Assembly: GCF_002531575.1 (NCBI RefSeq)
Contig: NZ_NWTI01000020.1
Location: 1 to 64,000 of the forward strand
DNA length: 64,000 nucleotides
Direction: 5' to 3'
DNA from: Bradyrhizobium sp. Y36
GTDB lineage: Bacteria; Pseudomonadota; Alphaproteobacteria; Rhizobiales; Xanthobacteraceae
The position numbers and the translations under genes were made by a program. The notes below the pieces were generated by a model. It did not search any database and was not told the origin of the DNA. It was given only the letters and a program-made list of their open reading frames with translations. Every line of letters begins with the position of its first letter. The stretch's first letter is position 1. Below, piece after piece: positions 39,715 through 47,917 of the stretch.

Positions 39715-42144
39715 TCAGGCCGCGTCGCGCCGCGATCGTTTGGCGGGCGCGTCGAACAAGATCCGCTCGATCGGGTGCGGGCGGCCGAACAGATAGCCTT
39801 GCGCGTAGTTGACACCGAGCGCCTTCAGCCGCTCGTACTCCTCGCGGGTCTCGACGCCCTCGGCGGTGACCGACATGTCGAGCCCGCGCGCCAGGGTCAC
39901 GATCGAGGAGATGATGGCGGAGCTGCGCGGCTGATGCGTGAGGTTGCGGATGAAGGATTTGTCGATCTTGATCTTGTCGAACGGGAACGTCGTCAGATAG
40001 CTCAGCGACGAATAGCCGGTGCCGAAATCGTCGAGCGCGAGCTCGATGCCGAGCTGCTTCAGGCGCTGCATGAAGGCGAGGTTTTCGACGCCGCGCTCCA
40101 GCAGCACGGATTCCGTGATCTCGATCTCCAGCCGTTGCGGCGACAATCCGGAATCGGTGAGTGCCGCGCAGATCACCTCGAACAGCTCGGCTTCCTTGAA
40201 CTGGATCGGCGACAGGTTGACCGCGACGGCGAGGTCGGAGGGCCAGCCGGCCGCATCAGCGCAGGCGCGCCGCAGCACGAATTCGCCGAGCGGCACGATC
40301 AGCCCGGTTTCCTCCGCCAGCGAAATGAACTGGTCCGGCGGGATCAGGCCGCGGGTCGGATGGCGCCAGCGCACCAGGGCCTCGAAGCCGCGCCGCGCGC
40401 CGCTGAGCGCGTCGATGAACGGCTGGTAGTGCACCTCCAGCTGGCACTGCGCGATGGCGTCGCGCAGATCCCCCTCCAGGGTGTTGCGGGCTTCCAGCTC
40501 GGCCGACATCGCCTCGTCGTAGATGGTGAAGCAGTTGCGGCCAGCCGATTTCGAACGATAGAGCGCAAGATCCGCCTTCTTCAGGAGCTGCTCCTGATCG
40601 CTGCCGTGATCCGGCGCGATGGCGATGCCGATGCTGGTGCCGATCTCGACACGGTGACCGGGCAGAAGGAACGGTTCGGTCAAGAGCTTGGCGATCCGCG
40701 CCGCAAGCTCGGTCGAGCAGGCGCGCTGATCCGTGCCGGCCTCCTGGATGATGGCGAACTCGTCGCCGCCGAGCCGCGCCAGCACGTCGCTCGCGCGCAC
40801 CGAGGATTTCAACCGATGCGCCACCTGGCGCAGCAGCGCATCGCCGGCGCCGTGACCGAGCGAGTCGTTGACGTTCTTGAAGCGGTCGAGGTCGAGCATC
40901 AGGATCGAGAACGGCAGGCCCCGCACGCCGAGCTGGCTGTTCATCTCGTCGAGCCGGGTCAGGAAGAAGGCACGGTTCGGCAGTCCGGTCAGGATGTCGG
41001 TCTGGGCGAGCTCGAGCACCCGCCGATTGGCCAGCGACAGCCGCCGCGAGTTGCGGCTCGCGAGCATGAGATAGGTCGACAGCGACAGCGTCAGCAGCAT
41101 GCCGACTATCAGCACCGCGCCGGCGCGATCGTAGGTGCTCTCCAGCGGACCGCCCGCAGTCGGCACCGCGCGCACCTGCCACTCGGTATCGCCGATCTTG
41201 AGACCGCCCGACCAGTGCAGCGCCCGGGCGACATCCCGCATCGACTGCGGCGCCGCCGCTGAGGACGAATAGTCCGGCAGCATCTGCTCCAGGCTGACGA
41301 TCTGCGCCGTGAAGGGCGGATAGACGTTCATGCTGACCGCGGGGCTCGCGCCCGTCGTCACGCGAATGCCCTGGATCAGCAGCGGCAGGTCGAAGACGCC
41401 GACCACGAAGCCGGCGAGATTGCGTCGCCGGTCCGCGACCGTCTCACGCGACGTACCCTTGGCGTAGACGGGAACGGCAACGAGGACATCGGGCAGCCGG
41501 CCGCCCTCCCTCGGCTCGAACAGGCGCGTGCGGATGGCTGCGACCCGGTCGTTGTCGCGCGCGCGCTCCAGCACGGCGCGGCGCTCCGGAACGGTGGCAT
41601 AATCCATGCCATAGACCGACGAGGTCTTCGGCTGGGTCGAGTAGAACACCGGGAAATATTCATCGCTCTGCGGCGCGGTCGCGAAGCCCTCACCCTGCAG
41701 CGATTTGATGCGATAGCCGGAGACGCCGTCGGTGATCGCCGCGGCCTCGTATTCGGCGCGCTCCTTGCGGTTGACGCGCGGCAGCCAGGCAATGCGCAGC
41801 ATGCCGGGATGGCGCTCGAACAGGCGGGCGCTGAAGGTCTCGAATTCGTTGCGGGTGACTTCGTCGTTGGTCGATTCGAACAAGGTGCGCAGCGCGACCA
41901 GCCTGGAGATGTATTCGCCCATGCCGTTCTGCATGACGATCGCTTCGGTCTCGGCCGCGTTCTCGAACTCGATCCGGTTGACGCGATCCTCCCACCGCGC
42001 CACGGCGGCCGCGCCCGCAACCGAGAACAGAAGACCGACGGCAACCGCGACGAGCGCAGGCCGATAGAGCCCGAGCAGCGGCGCGACACGCCACCATCCG
42101 GTCATACGCCTCCGATCCTGATCGTTCTGATCGCGATCGCCCAT
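39715..42144 (-). CDS. CHASE-GGDEF-EAL membrane cyclic-di-GMP signalling protein
   Basis: An 809-residue protein. A membrane segment (about 29-49), a periplasmic CHASE domain (about 55-330, with RIAWLPRVNRKERAEYE) and a second membrane segment (about 342-362) come first. The GGDEF domain has GGDEF at 459-463 and an intact inhibitory RASD site four to seven residues before the loop. The EAL domain has FEALVRWRHP and DDFGTGYSSL. It would sense a periplasmic ligand and set c-di-GMP. The start could also be the ATG at 42105, which has GGAGG nearby. It is divergent from a periplasmic binding protein gene. Confidence 0.93.
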   Translation of the reverse strand: MGDRDQNDQDRRRMTGWWRVAPLLGLYRPALVAVAVGLLFSVAGAAAVARWEDRVNRIEFENAAETEAIVMQNGMGEYISRLVALRTLFESTNDEVTRNEFETFSARLFERHPGMLRIAWLPRVNRKERAEYEAAAITDGVSGYRIKSLQGEGFATAPQSDEYFPVFYSTQPKTSSVYGMDYATVPERRAVLERARDNDRVAAIRTRLFEPREGGRLPDVLVAVPVYAKGTSRETVADRRRNLAGFVVGVFDLPLLIQGIRVTTGASPAVSMNVYPPFTAQIVSLEQMLPDYSSSAAAPQSMRDVARALHWSGGLKIGDTEWQVRAVPTAGGPLESTYDRAGAVLIVGMLLTLSLSTYLMLASRNSRRLSLANRRVLELAQTDILTGLPNRAFFLTRLDEMNSQLGVRGLPFSILMLDLDRFKNVNDSLGHGAGDALLRQVAHRLKSSVRASDVLARLGGDEFAIIQEAGTDQRACSTELAARIAKLLTEPFLLPGHRVEIGTSIGIAIAPDHGSDQEQLLKKADLALYRSKSAGRNCFTIYDEAMSAELEARNTLEGDLRDAIAQCQLEVHYQPFIDALSGARRGFEALVRWRHPTRGLIPPDQFISLAEETGLIVPLGEFVLRRACADAAGWPSDLAVAVNLSPIQFKEAELFEVICAALTDSGLSPQRLEIEITESVLLERGVENLAFMQRLKQLGIELALDDFGTGYSSLSYLTTFPFDKIKIDKSFIRNLTHQPRSSAIISSIVTLARGLDMSVTAEGVETREEYERLKALGVNYAQGYLFGRPHPIERILFDAPAKRSRRDAA

Positions 42145-42431
42145 CTTGAAGCCGCCGTCCCCTATCCGCGACGAACCGAACCTCTGGTTGAGGTGCCGGC
42201 GGGGCTATCGGAACAAGACCGCGGTTAAGAACTGCACAATTTCGAAATCCGCCGGCCTCGCATTGCTCGATTTAGTTAACGATTGCCCTGCGAATTACCG
42301 GACTCTGGAGATAAGTTGCCGGTTTTCCCCGAAGTCTTACGGAGCCTCCGTGCAGTATGGAATTAGCGTCCTGTTCAGCCTCGCAGACCTATCGTTCCTG
42401 CAACCGCATCCAGCATCCGGCAACCATTCCC

Positions 42432-43598
42432 ATGACTCGCTCGAGATCAGCGACTTGTGTCGTCTTGACCATCGCATTGCTGGCCGCAGCGCTGCTGCCG
42501 GCCAAGAGCGACGAGGCCGGCGTCAGCGAGGATGCGATCCTGTTCGGCCAGGCCGCCGCGCTTGAAGGCCCCTCCTCCGCGCTCGGACAGCGCATGCGGC
42601 AAGGCATCGTCGCGGCATTCACCGAGATCAATGCCAGGGGCGGCGTCCACGGCCGCAAGCTTCAGCTCATCAGCCGTGACGACGGCTACGATCCCGACCG
42701 CTCGGTGGCGCAGACGCTGCATCTGATCGAGGACGACAAGGTGTTTGCGCTGATCGGCGCGGTGGGTACGCCGACCGCGATGGCGACAATTCCGATCACC
42801 AGCGCCAGGAACGTTCCCTTCATCGGTCCGTTCAGCGGCGCCGAATTTCTGCGCGACCTCGAGCTCGCGAACGTCATCAACATCCGCCCGAGCTATGGTG
42901 CGGAGGCCGAAGCGTGGATCAAGCACCTCACCGAGGATCGCCACTTCACCCGCATCGCCATCTTCTACCAGGACGATTCCTTCGGCCGCGACGGTCTGGT
43001 CGGCGTCAAGCGCGCGCTCGCCAAGCGCGGCCTGGAGCTCGCCGCCGAAGGCACGTTCGAGCGCAACACCCGCGCGGTCACGGCTGCCTGGCGGATGATC
43101 AAGCGCGCCGAACCCGAGGCGGTCGTGATGGTCGGGACCTACGGGCCCTGCGCCGAGTTCATCAAGCTGGCGCACCGCAGCGGCTTCTATCCGACCTTCG
43201 TCAACGTCTCCTTCGTCGGCGCCAATGCGCTCGCCAAGGAGCTCGGCCCCGAGGGTGAAGGCGTCGTCGTCTCCCAGGTCGTGCCGTTTCCATGGGATCG
43301 CTCGCTCAGGCTCGTCGCCGACTACCAGGCGGCGCAGAAGGCGTTCGACCCGACGCTGACACCGGACTTCGTGTCGCTGGAAGGCTATCTCTCCGGCCGG
43401 CTCACGGCCGCAGCGCTGGAGATGGCCGGGCCGAAACCGACCCGCGCGAGCCTGCTCCGCGCCATCAACGATGTCGGACGCTTCGACATCAGCGGCAGCA
43501 CCGTCACCGTCGGCCTGCGCACGTTCGACACGCCGCCAAAAGTGTTTTTGACGGTGATCCAGAAGGACGGAACGTTCAAGGCGGTGGACCGGCTGTAG
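42432..43598 (+). CDS. ABC transporter substrate-binding protein (branched-chain amino acid/urea type), orphan
   Basis: A 388-residue periplasmic binding protein of the type I fold. A signal peptide (MTRSRSATCVVLTIALLAAA) ends near KSDEAG. The mature part has ILFGQAAALEGPSSALGQRM, FTEINARGGVHGRKLQLIS, IGAVGTPTAMA and FYQDDSFGRDG, as in the LivK/UrtA/AmiC group. No permease or ATPase gene is nearby. It is divergent from the CHASE-GGDEF-EAL gene, so it may serve that sensor rather than transport. This link is inference from position. Confidence 0.9.
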   Translation: MTRSRSATCVVLTIALLAAALLPAKSDEAGVSEDAILFGQAAALEGPSSALGQRMRQGIVAAFTEINARGGVHGRKLQLISRDDGYDPDRSVAQTLHLIEDDKVFALIGAVGTPTAMATIPITSARNVPFIGPFSGAEFLRDLELANVINIRPSYGAEAEAWIKHLTEDRHFTRIAIFYQDDSFGRDGLVGVKRALAKRGLELAAEGTFERNTRAVTAAWRMIKRAEPEAVVMVGTYGPCAEFIKLAHRSGFYPTFVNVSFVGANALAKELGPEGEGVVVSQVVPFPWDRSLRLVADYQAAQKAFDPTLTPDFVSLEGYLSGRLTAAALEMAGPKPTRASLLRAINDVGRFDISGSTVTVGLRTFDTPPKVFLTVIQKDGTFKAVDRL

Positions 43599-43605
43599 GA
43601 CCGCT

Positions 43606-44583
43606 CTACGGCCGCCGCGTCCAGCGGTCGGCGTTGACGGCGCCCGGCGGGACCTCGCCTTTGACGATCGCCTCGACTTGCCGCACGGTTTCCAGCGACT
43701 GATATTCGATCGCCTGCGGCGTCAGGCCGCCGACATGCGGCGTGGCGATCACATTCGGCAGCGTCGCCAGCTCGGGCGTCGGCATCTGGTCCGGCGCGCG
43801 GCCAACGTCCATCGCCGCGCCGGCGATGCGATGCTCCAGCAGCGCCCGCGCCAGCGCGGCCTCGTCGACGAGATTGCCACGCGAGAGATTGATGAAGAAC
43901 GCATGCTTCTGCATGTGCGCCAGGGCCGCCTCGCCGATCAGATTCTCGGTCTGCTCGTTGGCGATGGCGAGGCAGACGACGTAGTCGGACGCCGCGAGCA
44001 GCTCGTCGAGGCTGACATGCCTGACCGCGCTGTCGCCGACAGCGGCGAAGGGATCGGCGACCAGCACCTCCATGCGCAGCACCTTGGCGATCTCGGCGAG
44101 ATAACGCCCGATGCTGCCATAGCCAATGATGCCGATCCTGCTGCCGGCAAGCTGGCGGCCCATCCGCGCCTCCGGCTTGCGGCCGGCCTGATAATCCGCC
44201 GTTGTCCGCGAGACGCCGCGGGAGAGATCGACCATGAAGCCGAGTGCGAGCTCGGCGACCGCCTGAACGAAGCCCGGCCCGGCGCGGGTCACGAGCACGC
44301 CCGCCTTCGAGGCCTCCTCGACATTGACGTTGCGGATATCGACGGCGCAGCGGACGAAGGCCCGCAGACGCGGCAGTTTCGCAAAGATCTCGCCGCGGCC
44401 TTCGGTCATGCGATCGGCGACGATGATGTCGGCATCATCGGCGGCGCGGACGAGGCCGGCGGCATCGAGCGGATCGTCACCCTCGTGCAGGATCACCTCG
44501 GCGGCCGCGCGAAGGCCGTTCAGGCTGCGGTCGCCGTAATAGTTGCGCCGCATCTCCGGCGTGTGCGCGAGCAGGACCTTCAC
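43606..44583 (-). CDS. D-2-hydroxyacid dehydrogenase
   Basis: A 325-residue NAD-dependent dehydrogenase. The nucleotide-binding motif is GSRIGIIGYGSIGRYLAEIA. The catalytic Arg lies near LAIANEQTENLI, and the usual C-terminal His sits in NVIATPHVGGLT. It would reduce or oxidise a 2-oxo/2-hydroxy acid. It starts with GTG at 44583, with AAGGAG about 9 bases upstream, 12 bases after the TRAP permease stop. So it is the last gene of the dctP-dctQM operon and probably acts on the transported acid. Confidence 0.92.
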   Translation of the reverse strand: MKVLLAHTPEMRRNYYGDRSLNGLRAAAEVILHEGDDPLDAAGLVRAADDADIIVADRMTEGRGEIFAKLPRLRAFVRCAVDIRNVNVEEASKAGVLVTRAGPGFVQAVAELALGFMVDLSRGVSRTTADYQAGRKPEARMGRQLAGSRIGIIGYGSIGRYLAEIAKVLRMEVLVADPFAAVGDSAVRHVSLDELLAASDYVVCLAIANEQTENLIGEAALAHMQKHAFFINLSRGNLVDEAALARALLEHRIAGAAMDVGRAPDQMPTPELATLPNVIATPHVGGLTPQAIEYQSLETVRQVEAIVKGEVPPGAVNADRWTRRP

Positions 44584-44595
44584 GGCAAGACTCCT

Positions 44596-46455
44596 TCAGT
44601 AGCCGAATGCCCGCGGCAGCGCGGTCGACAGCCATGGCACGAAGGCGATGACGAGCAGGCAGAGGAACAAGAGGCCCAGATAACCCATGATCGGCTTCAC
44701 CGTCTGCTCGATCGGCACGTTGCCGATCAGGCAGGCGCCGTAGAGCCCGAGCCCGAGCGGCGGCGCGAACAGGCCGATGCCCATGGCGATGACCAGAACG
44801 ACGCCGAAATGCAGGGGATCGACGCCGAGCTGGACCGCCACCGGCAGCAGCAGCGGGCCGAAGATGATCAGCGCGGCGGCGCCTTCCAGCACCGAGCCCA
44901 TCACGATCAGTACCGCGATTGCCAGCAGGATGAACAGCCAAACGCCTGAGGTCTTCGACAATCCGAGCATGAAATCGCCGACCGCATGCGGTACCTGCTG
45001 CAAGGTCAGCGTGAACGCGAGCGACTGCGCGGCGGCGACGATGAACAGCACGAGGCCGGCGCGGGTTGCCGCCTGCACGAAACTGTGCGCGGCTGATTTG
45101 AAGCTGAGCTCGCGAAACACCACGCTGCCGACAACGAGTGCATAGGCCACGGCGAAGGCCGAAATCTCCGTCGCCGTGGCAAAGCCGCTCTTGAAGCCGA
45201 AGAAGATCATGAAGATGAGGCCGAAGGATGCGATCGCGCCGCTCCACAGGCCCGACACCGGCATCTGCGGCTCGACCTCCTCGACCCTATCAGGCCGCTT
45301 GCCGAAGATGACGGACACTGCGATCAGCGCGGTTGCCATCAGCGCCGAAGGCAACAGGCCGGCAACGAACAGGCCGCCGATCGACAGGTTGGCGACGAAG
45401 CCGAGAATGATCAGGTTGATGCAGGGCGGAATCGTTTCCGCCATCACAGCGGAGGCAGCGAGCAGCGCCACCGCGCCGCCGGGATTCTGCTTCGAGCGGC
45501 GTGCGGCCGGGATCAGCACCGAGCCGACCGCGGCCACATCAGCCATCTTCGAGCCCGAGATGCCCGAGAACAGCACCATCGACGCGACCATCACGACGTT
45601 CAGCCCGCCGCGCATGCGCCCGACCGCGCGCTGCAACAGCTCGATCAGCCGCACCGACATGCCGTTGGCTTCCATGAGGTAGCCGACGAGGATGAAGAAG
45701 GGGATCGCCAGCAGCACGAAATTGTCGATGCCGCGGGCCATCTGCTGGGCGAAGATGACGCCGGGCAGCGCGCCCTCGACCCAGATGAAGATCAGCGCGG
45801 CGAGCGCCAGTGCAAAGCCGATCGGCAAGCCGCCGAACAGCGTCGCAAAGAAGCCGATCAGCATCAGCGTGCGCGCCGACGGCACCGAGGACGGCGACAG
45901 GTAGTCCCAGGCGAGGTAAAGGCCGGTCACGACGACGATCGCGATGAGCCCTCTGACGATATCGGGAAACGGACGCGCGCAGAGATGGTCGATTGCGAAC
46001 ACCGTCATGAACAGCGCGCCGATGCCCATGGGGTAGAAGGTCAATTCCAGCGGCAGGCCGGAGCCGGTGGTCTGGCCGGCGGTGAGCGAGCCCAGCTTGA
46101 TGGCGTTGTAGGCGACGTAGCCGGAGATCAGCACGATCAGCAATGCGCCGGCGGCATCGACCAGCGAACGCATTCGCAGCGGCAAGAGATCGCGGAAGAA
46201 GGACACCCCGACATTCTCGCCGCGCGCGAGCGCACTCGCCGCGCCGAAGAAGGCCGAACCGACCATCAGCCCGCGCGCGACATCGTCCGACCATTCGACC
46301 GGCGCGTTGAAGAAGAAGCGCAGCAGCACGGAAACGCAGACCACCACGAGATCGGCGGCAAGCAGGACGGCCGCGATCGCATCGCTGAGGCGAAGCAGCA
46401 GGGCGACACTGCCATGGCGGCCGCCCGAGACGGGCACGGCGGCTGTGATCGTCAT
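44596..46455 (-). CDS. Fused TRAP transporter permease (DctQ-DctM)
   Basis: A 619-residue inner-membrane protein joining the small and large TRAP permeases. DctQ-like segments lie at about 20-170, with FNAPVEWSDDVARGLMVGSA. A linker of several segments follows, and DctM-like sequence covers about 195-615, with GFATLFGGLPIGFALALAAL, SGISGSKMADVAAVGSVLI and SVLEGAAALIIFGPLL. The start at 46455 is one base after the dctP stop. Natural QM fusions are known in this transporter family. Confidence 0.93.
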   Translation of the reverse strand: MTITAAVPVSGGRHGSVALLLRLSDAIAAVLLAADLVVVCVSVLLRFFFNAPVEWSDDVARGLMVGSAFFGAASALARGENVGVSFFRDLLPLRMRSLVDAAGALLIVLISGYVAYNAIKLGSLTAGQTTGSGLPLELTFYPMGIGALFMTVFAIDHLCARPFPDIVRGLIAIVVVTGLYLAWDYLSPSSVPSARTLMLIGFFATLFGGLPIGFALALAALIFIWVEGALPGVIFAQQMARGIDNFVLLAIPFFILVGYLMEANGMSVRLIELLQRAVGRMRGGLNVVMVASMVLFSGISGSKMADVAAVGSVLIPAARRSKQNPGGAVALLAASAVMAETIPPCINLIILGFVANLSIGGLFVAGLLPSALMATALIAVSVIFGKRPDRVEEVEPQMPVSGLWSGAIASFGLIFMIFFGFKSGFATATEISAFAVAYALVVGSVVFRELSFKSAAHSFVQAATRAGLVLFIVAAAQSLAFTLTLQQVPHAVGDFMLGLSKTSGVWLFILLAIAVLIVMGSVLEGAAALIIFGPLLLPVAVQLGVDPLHFGVVLVIAMGIGLFAPPLGLGLYGACLIGNVPIEQTVKPIMGYLGLLFLCLLVIAFVPWLSTALPRAFGY

Positions 46456-46456
46456 C

Positions 46457-47488
46457 TCAGGCTTGCGTCGCGCGGATGATATCGATGACGGCCTTGGATT
46501 CCGGCCGCGCCTTGATGAAGTTCTCGATCTGCGGCGCCACGCGCTTCTTGAAGGCCTCGCGGTCGCACTCGGCAACCGCGACGCCCTTCTCGGTCAAAGC
46601 CGAAAGCGCCTCCTTCTCGACCGCAAGACCGTGGGCGCGGGTGTCGGCGGCGGCCTTCTTGGCGGCATCGAGGAAGCCCTCGCGCAGCTTCGGGTCCATG
46701 CGGTTGTAGGTCATGTCGCTGAAGTAGATCGCGAGCGGCGAGAAATTGTGCTGCGTCAGCGCATAGAATTTGGCGGTTTCGAAGAACTTGCTGGCCAGGA
46801 TCGTCGGCGGATCGTGCTCGAGGCCGTCGAGCACGCCGGCTTGCAGGGCCGTGTAGATCTCGCCGAACGCAAGCGGCGTCGCGGCGGCGCCCATCAGCCG
46901 CAGGCATTCGGTGATGACGGGATTGGGCAGGGTGCGGATCTTGAGGCCGGCGAGATCCTCCGGCGTTTTCACCGGCTTCTTCGCCAGCACGCTGCGCGAG
47001 CCGAAATTATAGGCCCAGGCGATGATGCGGATGTTGCCGCCCTTGAGCAGCGCGTCCTCGATCGGCTTGGCCGCGCCGGCATCGAACGCCTTGGTCTGTT
47101 GCGGGAAGCTCGAGAACAGAAAGCCGAGATCGTAGGTGCCGACCAGCGGCACCAGATTGGCCGAGATCGACGAGCCCGACACCATGAGGTCGATGACGCC
47201 GAGCTTCACGGAATTGATGACGTCGATCTCCTGACCGAGCTGATTGTCCGGGAAGAAGGCGACCTCGACCTGCTCGCCGAGCCCGTTGCCCTTCAGGTTC
47301 TTGACGAGGTTGTCGTAGTAGACACGGCCGTTGGCGAATTTGGGATCGTTCGGCAGCGAGGAGGAGCATTTCAGCTTCAGCGTCGCAGCTTCGGCGCGGC
47401 CGATGATCACGGGAGAGAGCACGAGGCCGGCACCGACCGCCGCCGACGACTTGATGAACGCGCGACGGTTCACGGGCACGATGGTCAT
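46457..47488 (-). CDS. TRAP transporter substrate-binding protein DctP
   Basis: A 343-residue periplasmic solute-binding protein. A Tat-like signal NRRAFIKSSAAVGAGLVLSP spans about 7-26, followed by LKCSSSLPNDPKFANGR. The conserved binding Arg is in the KIRTLPNPVITECLRLMGA region (about 183-201). It would bind an organic acid and hand it to the fused permease. It is the first gene of the operon with dctQM and D-2-hydroxyacid dehydrogenase, so 2-oxo or 2-hydroxy acids are likely ligands, by inference. Confidence 0.93.
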   Translation of the reverse strand: MTIVPVNRRAFIKSSAAVGAGLVLSPVIIGRAEAATLKLKCSSSLPNDPKFANGRVYYDNLVKNLKGNGLGEQVEVAFFPDNQLGQEIDVINSVKLGVIDLMVSGSSISANLVPLVGTYDLGFLFSSFPQQTKAFDAGAAKPIEDALLKGGNIRIIAWAYNFGSRSVLAKKPVKTPEDLAGLKIRTLPNPVITECLRLMGAAATPLAFGEIYTALQAGVLDGLEHDPPTILASKFFETAKFYALTQHNFSPLAIYFSDMTYNRMDPKLREGFLDAAKKAAADTRAHGLAVEKEALSALTEKGVAVAECDREAFKKRVAPQIENFIKARPESKAVIDIIRATQA

Positions 47489-47774
47489 GGCGCGGCTTCT
47501 CCCACATTATTTTTTGTTCGCCGCGATCGTTGCCACGGCCTGTTGCCTGAACTGTATGGCCAAAGCGACGGCACAGGCAAGCGCGGCGGCCGGCAGCCGC
47601 AGGGCGGCGCGGCGCGCGCACGGCAGTCCGCAAGCGCAGCCGAACGGCGACGATTCCCCGGAAATTTGCGATGAGGGATCGACCTGCGGCCACATCGGCA
47701 CGACCGGCGCCGTCGCGCGAAAGGCGCCAACGATCCAATTGGCGCATGGATCGATGCGCAATTCACATGAATGA
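47487..47774 (+). CDS. Possible small exported protein
   Basis: An open frame of 95 codons starts opposite the dctP start codon. It has a hydrophobic stretch (HYFLFAAIVATACCLNC) that could be a signal or anchor, then a Ser/Ala/Arg-rich middle and DEGSTCGHIG. No ribosome site or family is evident and the start overlaps the dctP 5' end, so it may be chance. Confidence 0.25.
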   Translation: MARLLPHYFLFAAIVATACCLNCMAKATAQASAAAGSRRAARRAHGSPQAQPNGDDSPEICDEGSTCGHIGTTGAVARKAPTIQLAHGSMRNSHE

Positions 47775-47917
47775 GCCCGGGACGACATCGTCCGGCTCCG
47801 GCAGACAGCCTGCCCCATTTTGCCGCAGCCGAAGCGTGATCCAGGGCACAGACAGATGCATGGCGGCCCCCTAGAAAAAGTGGCATCATCGCACGCATTG
47901 CCGATGGAGGTGACACC
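47775..47917. other. Non-coding stretch upstream of the caspase-like gene
   Basis: Together with the doubtful small frame before it, 47489-47917 is a 429-base divergent region between dctP and the caspase-like gene. I see no repeat or clear operator. GATGGAGGTGA just before 47918 provides the ribosome site of the caspase-like gene. Confidence 0.5.
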
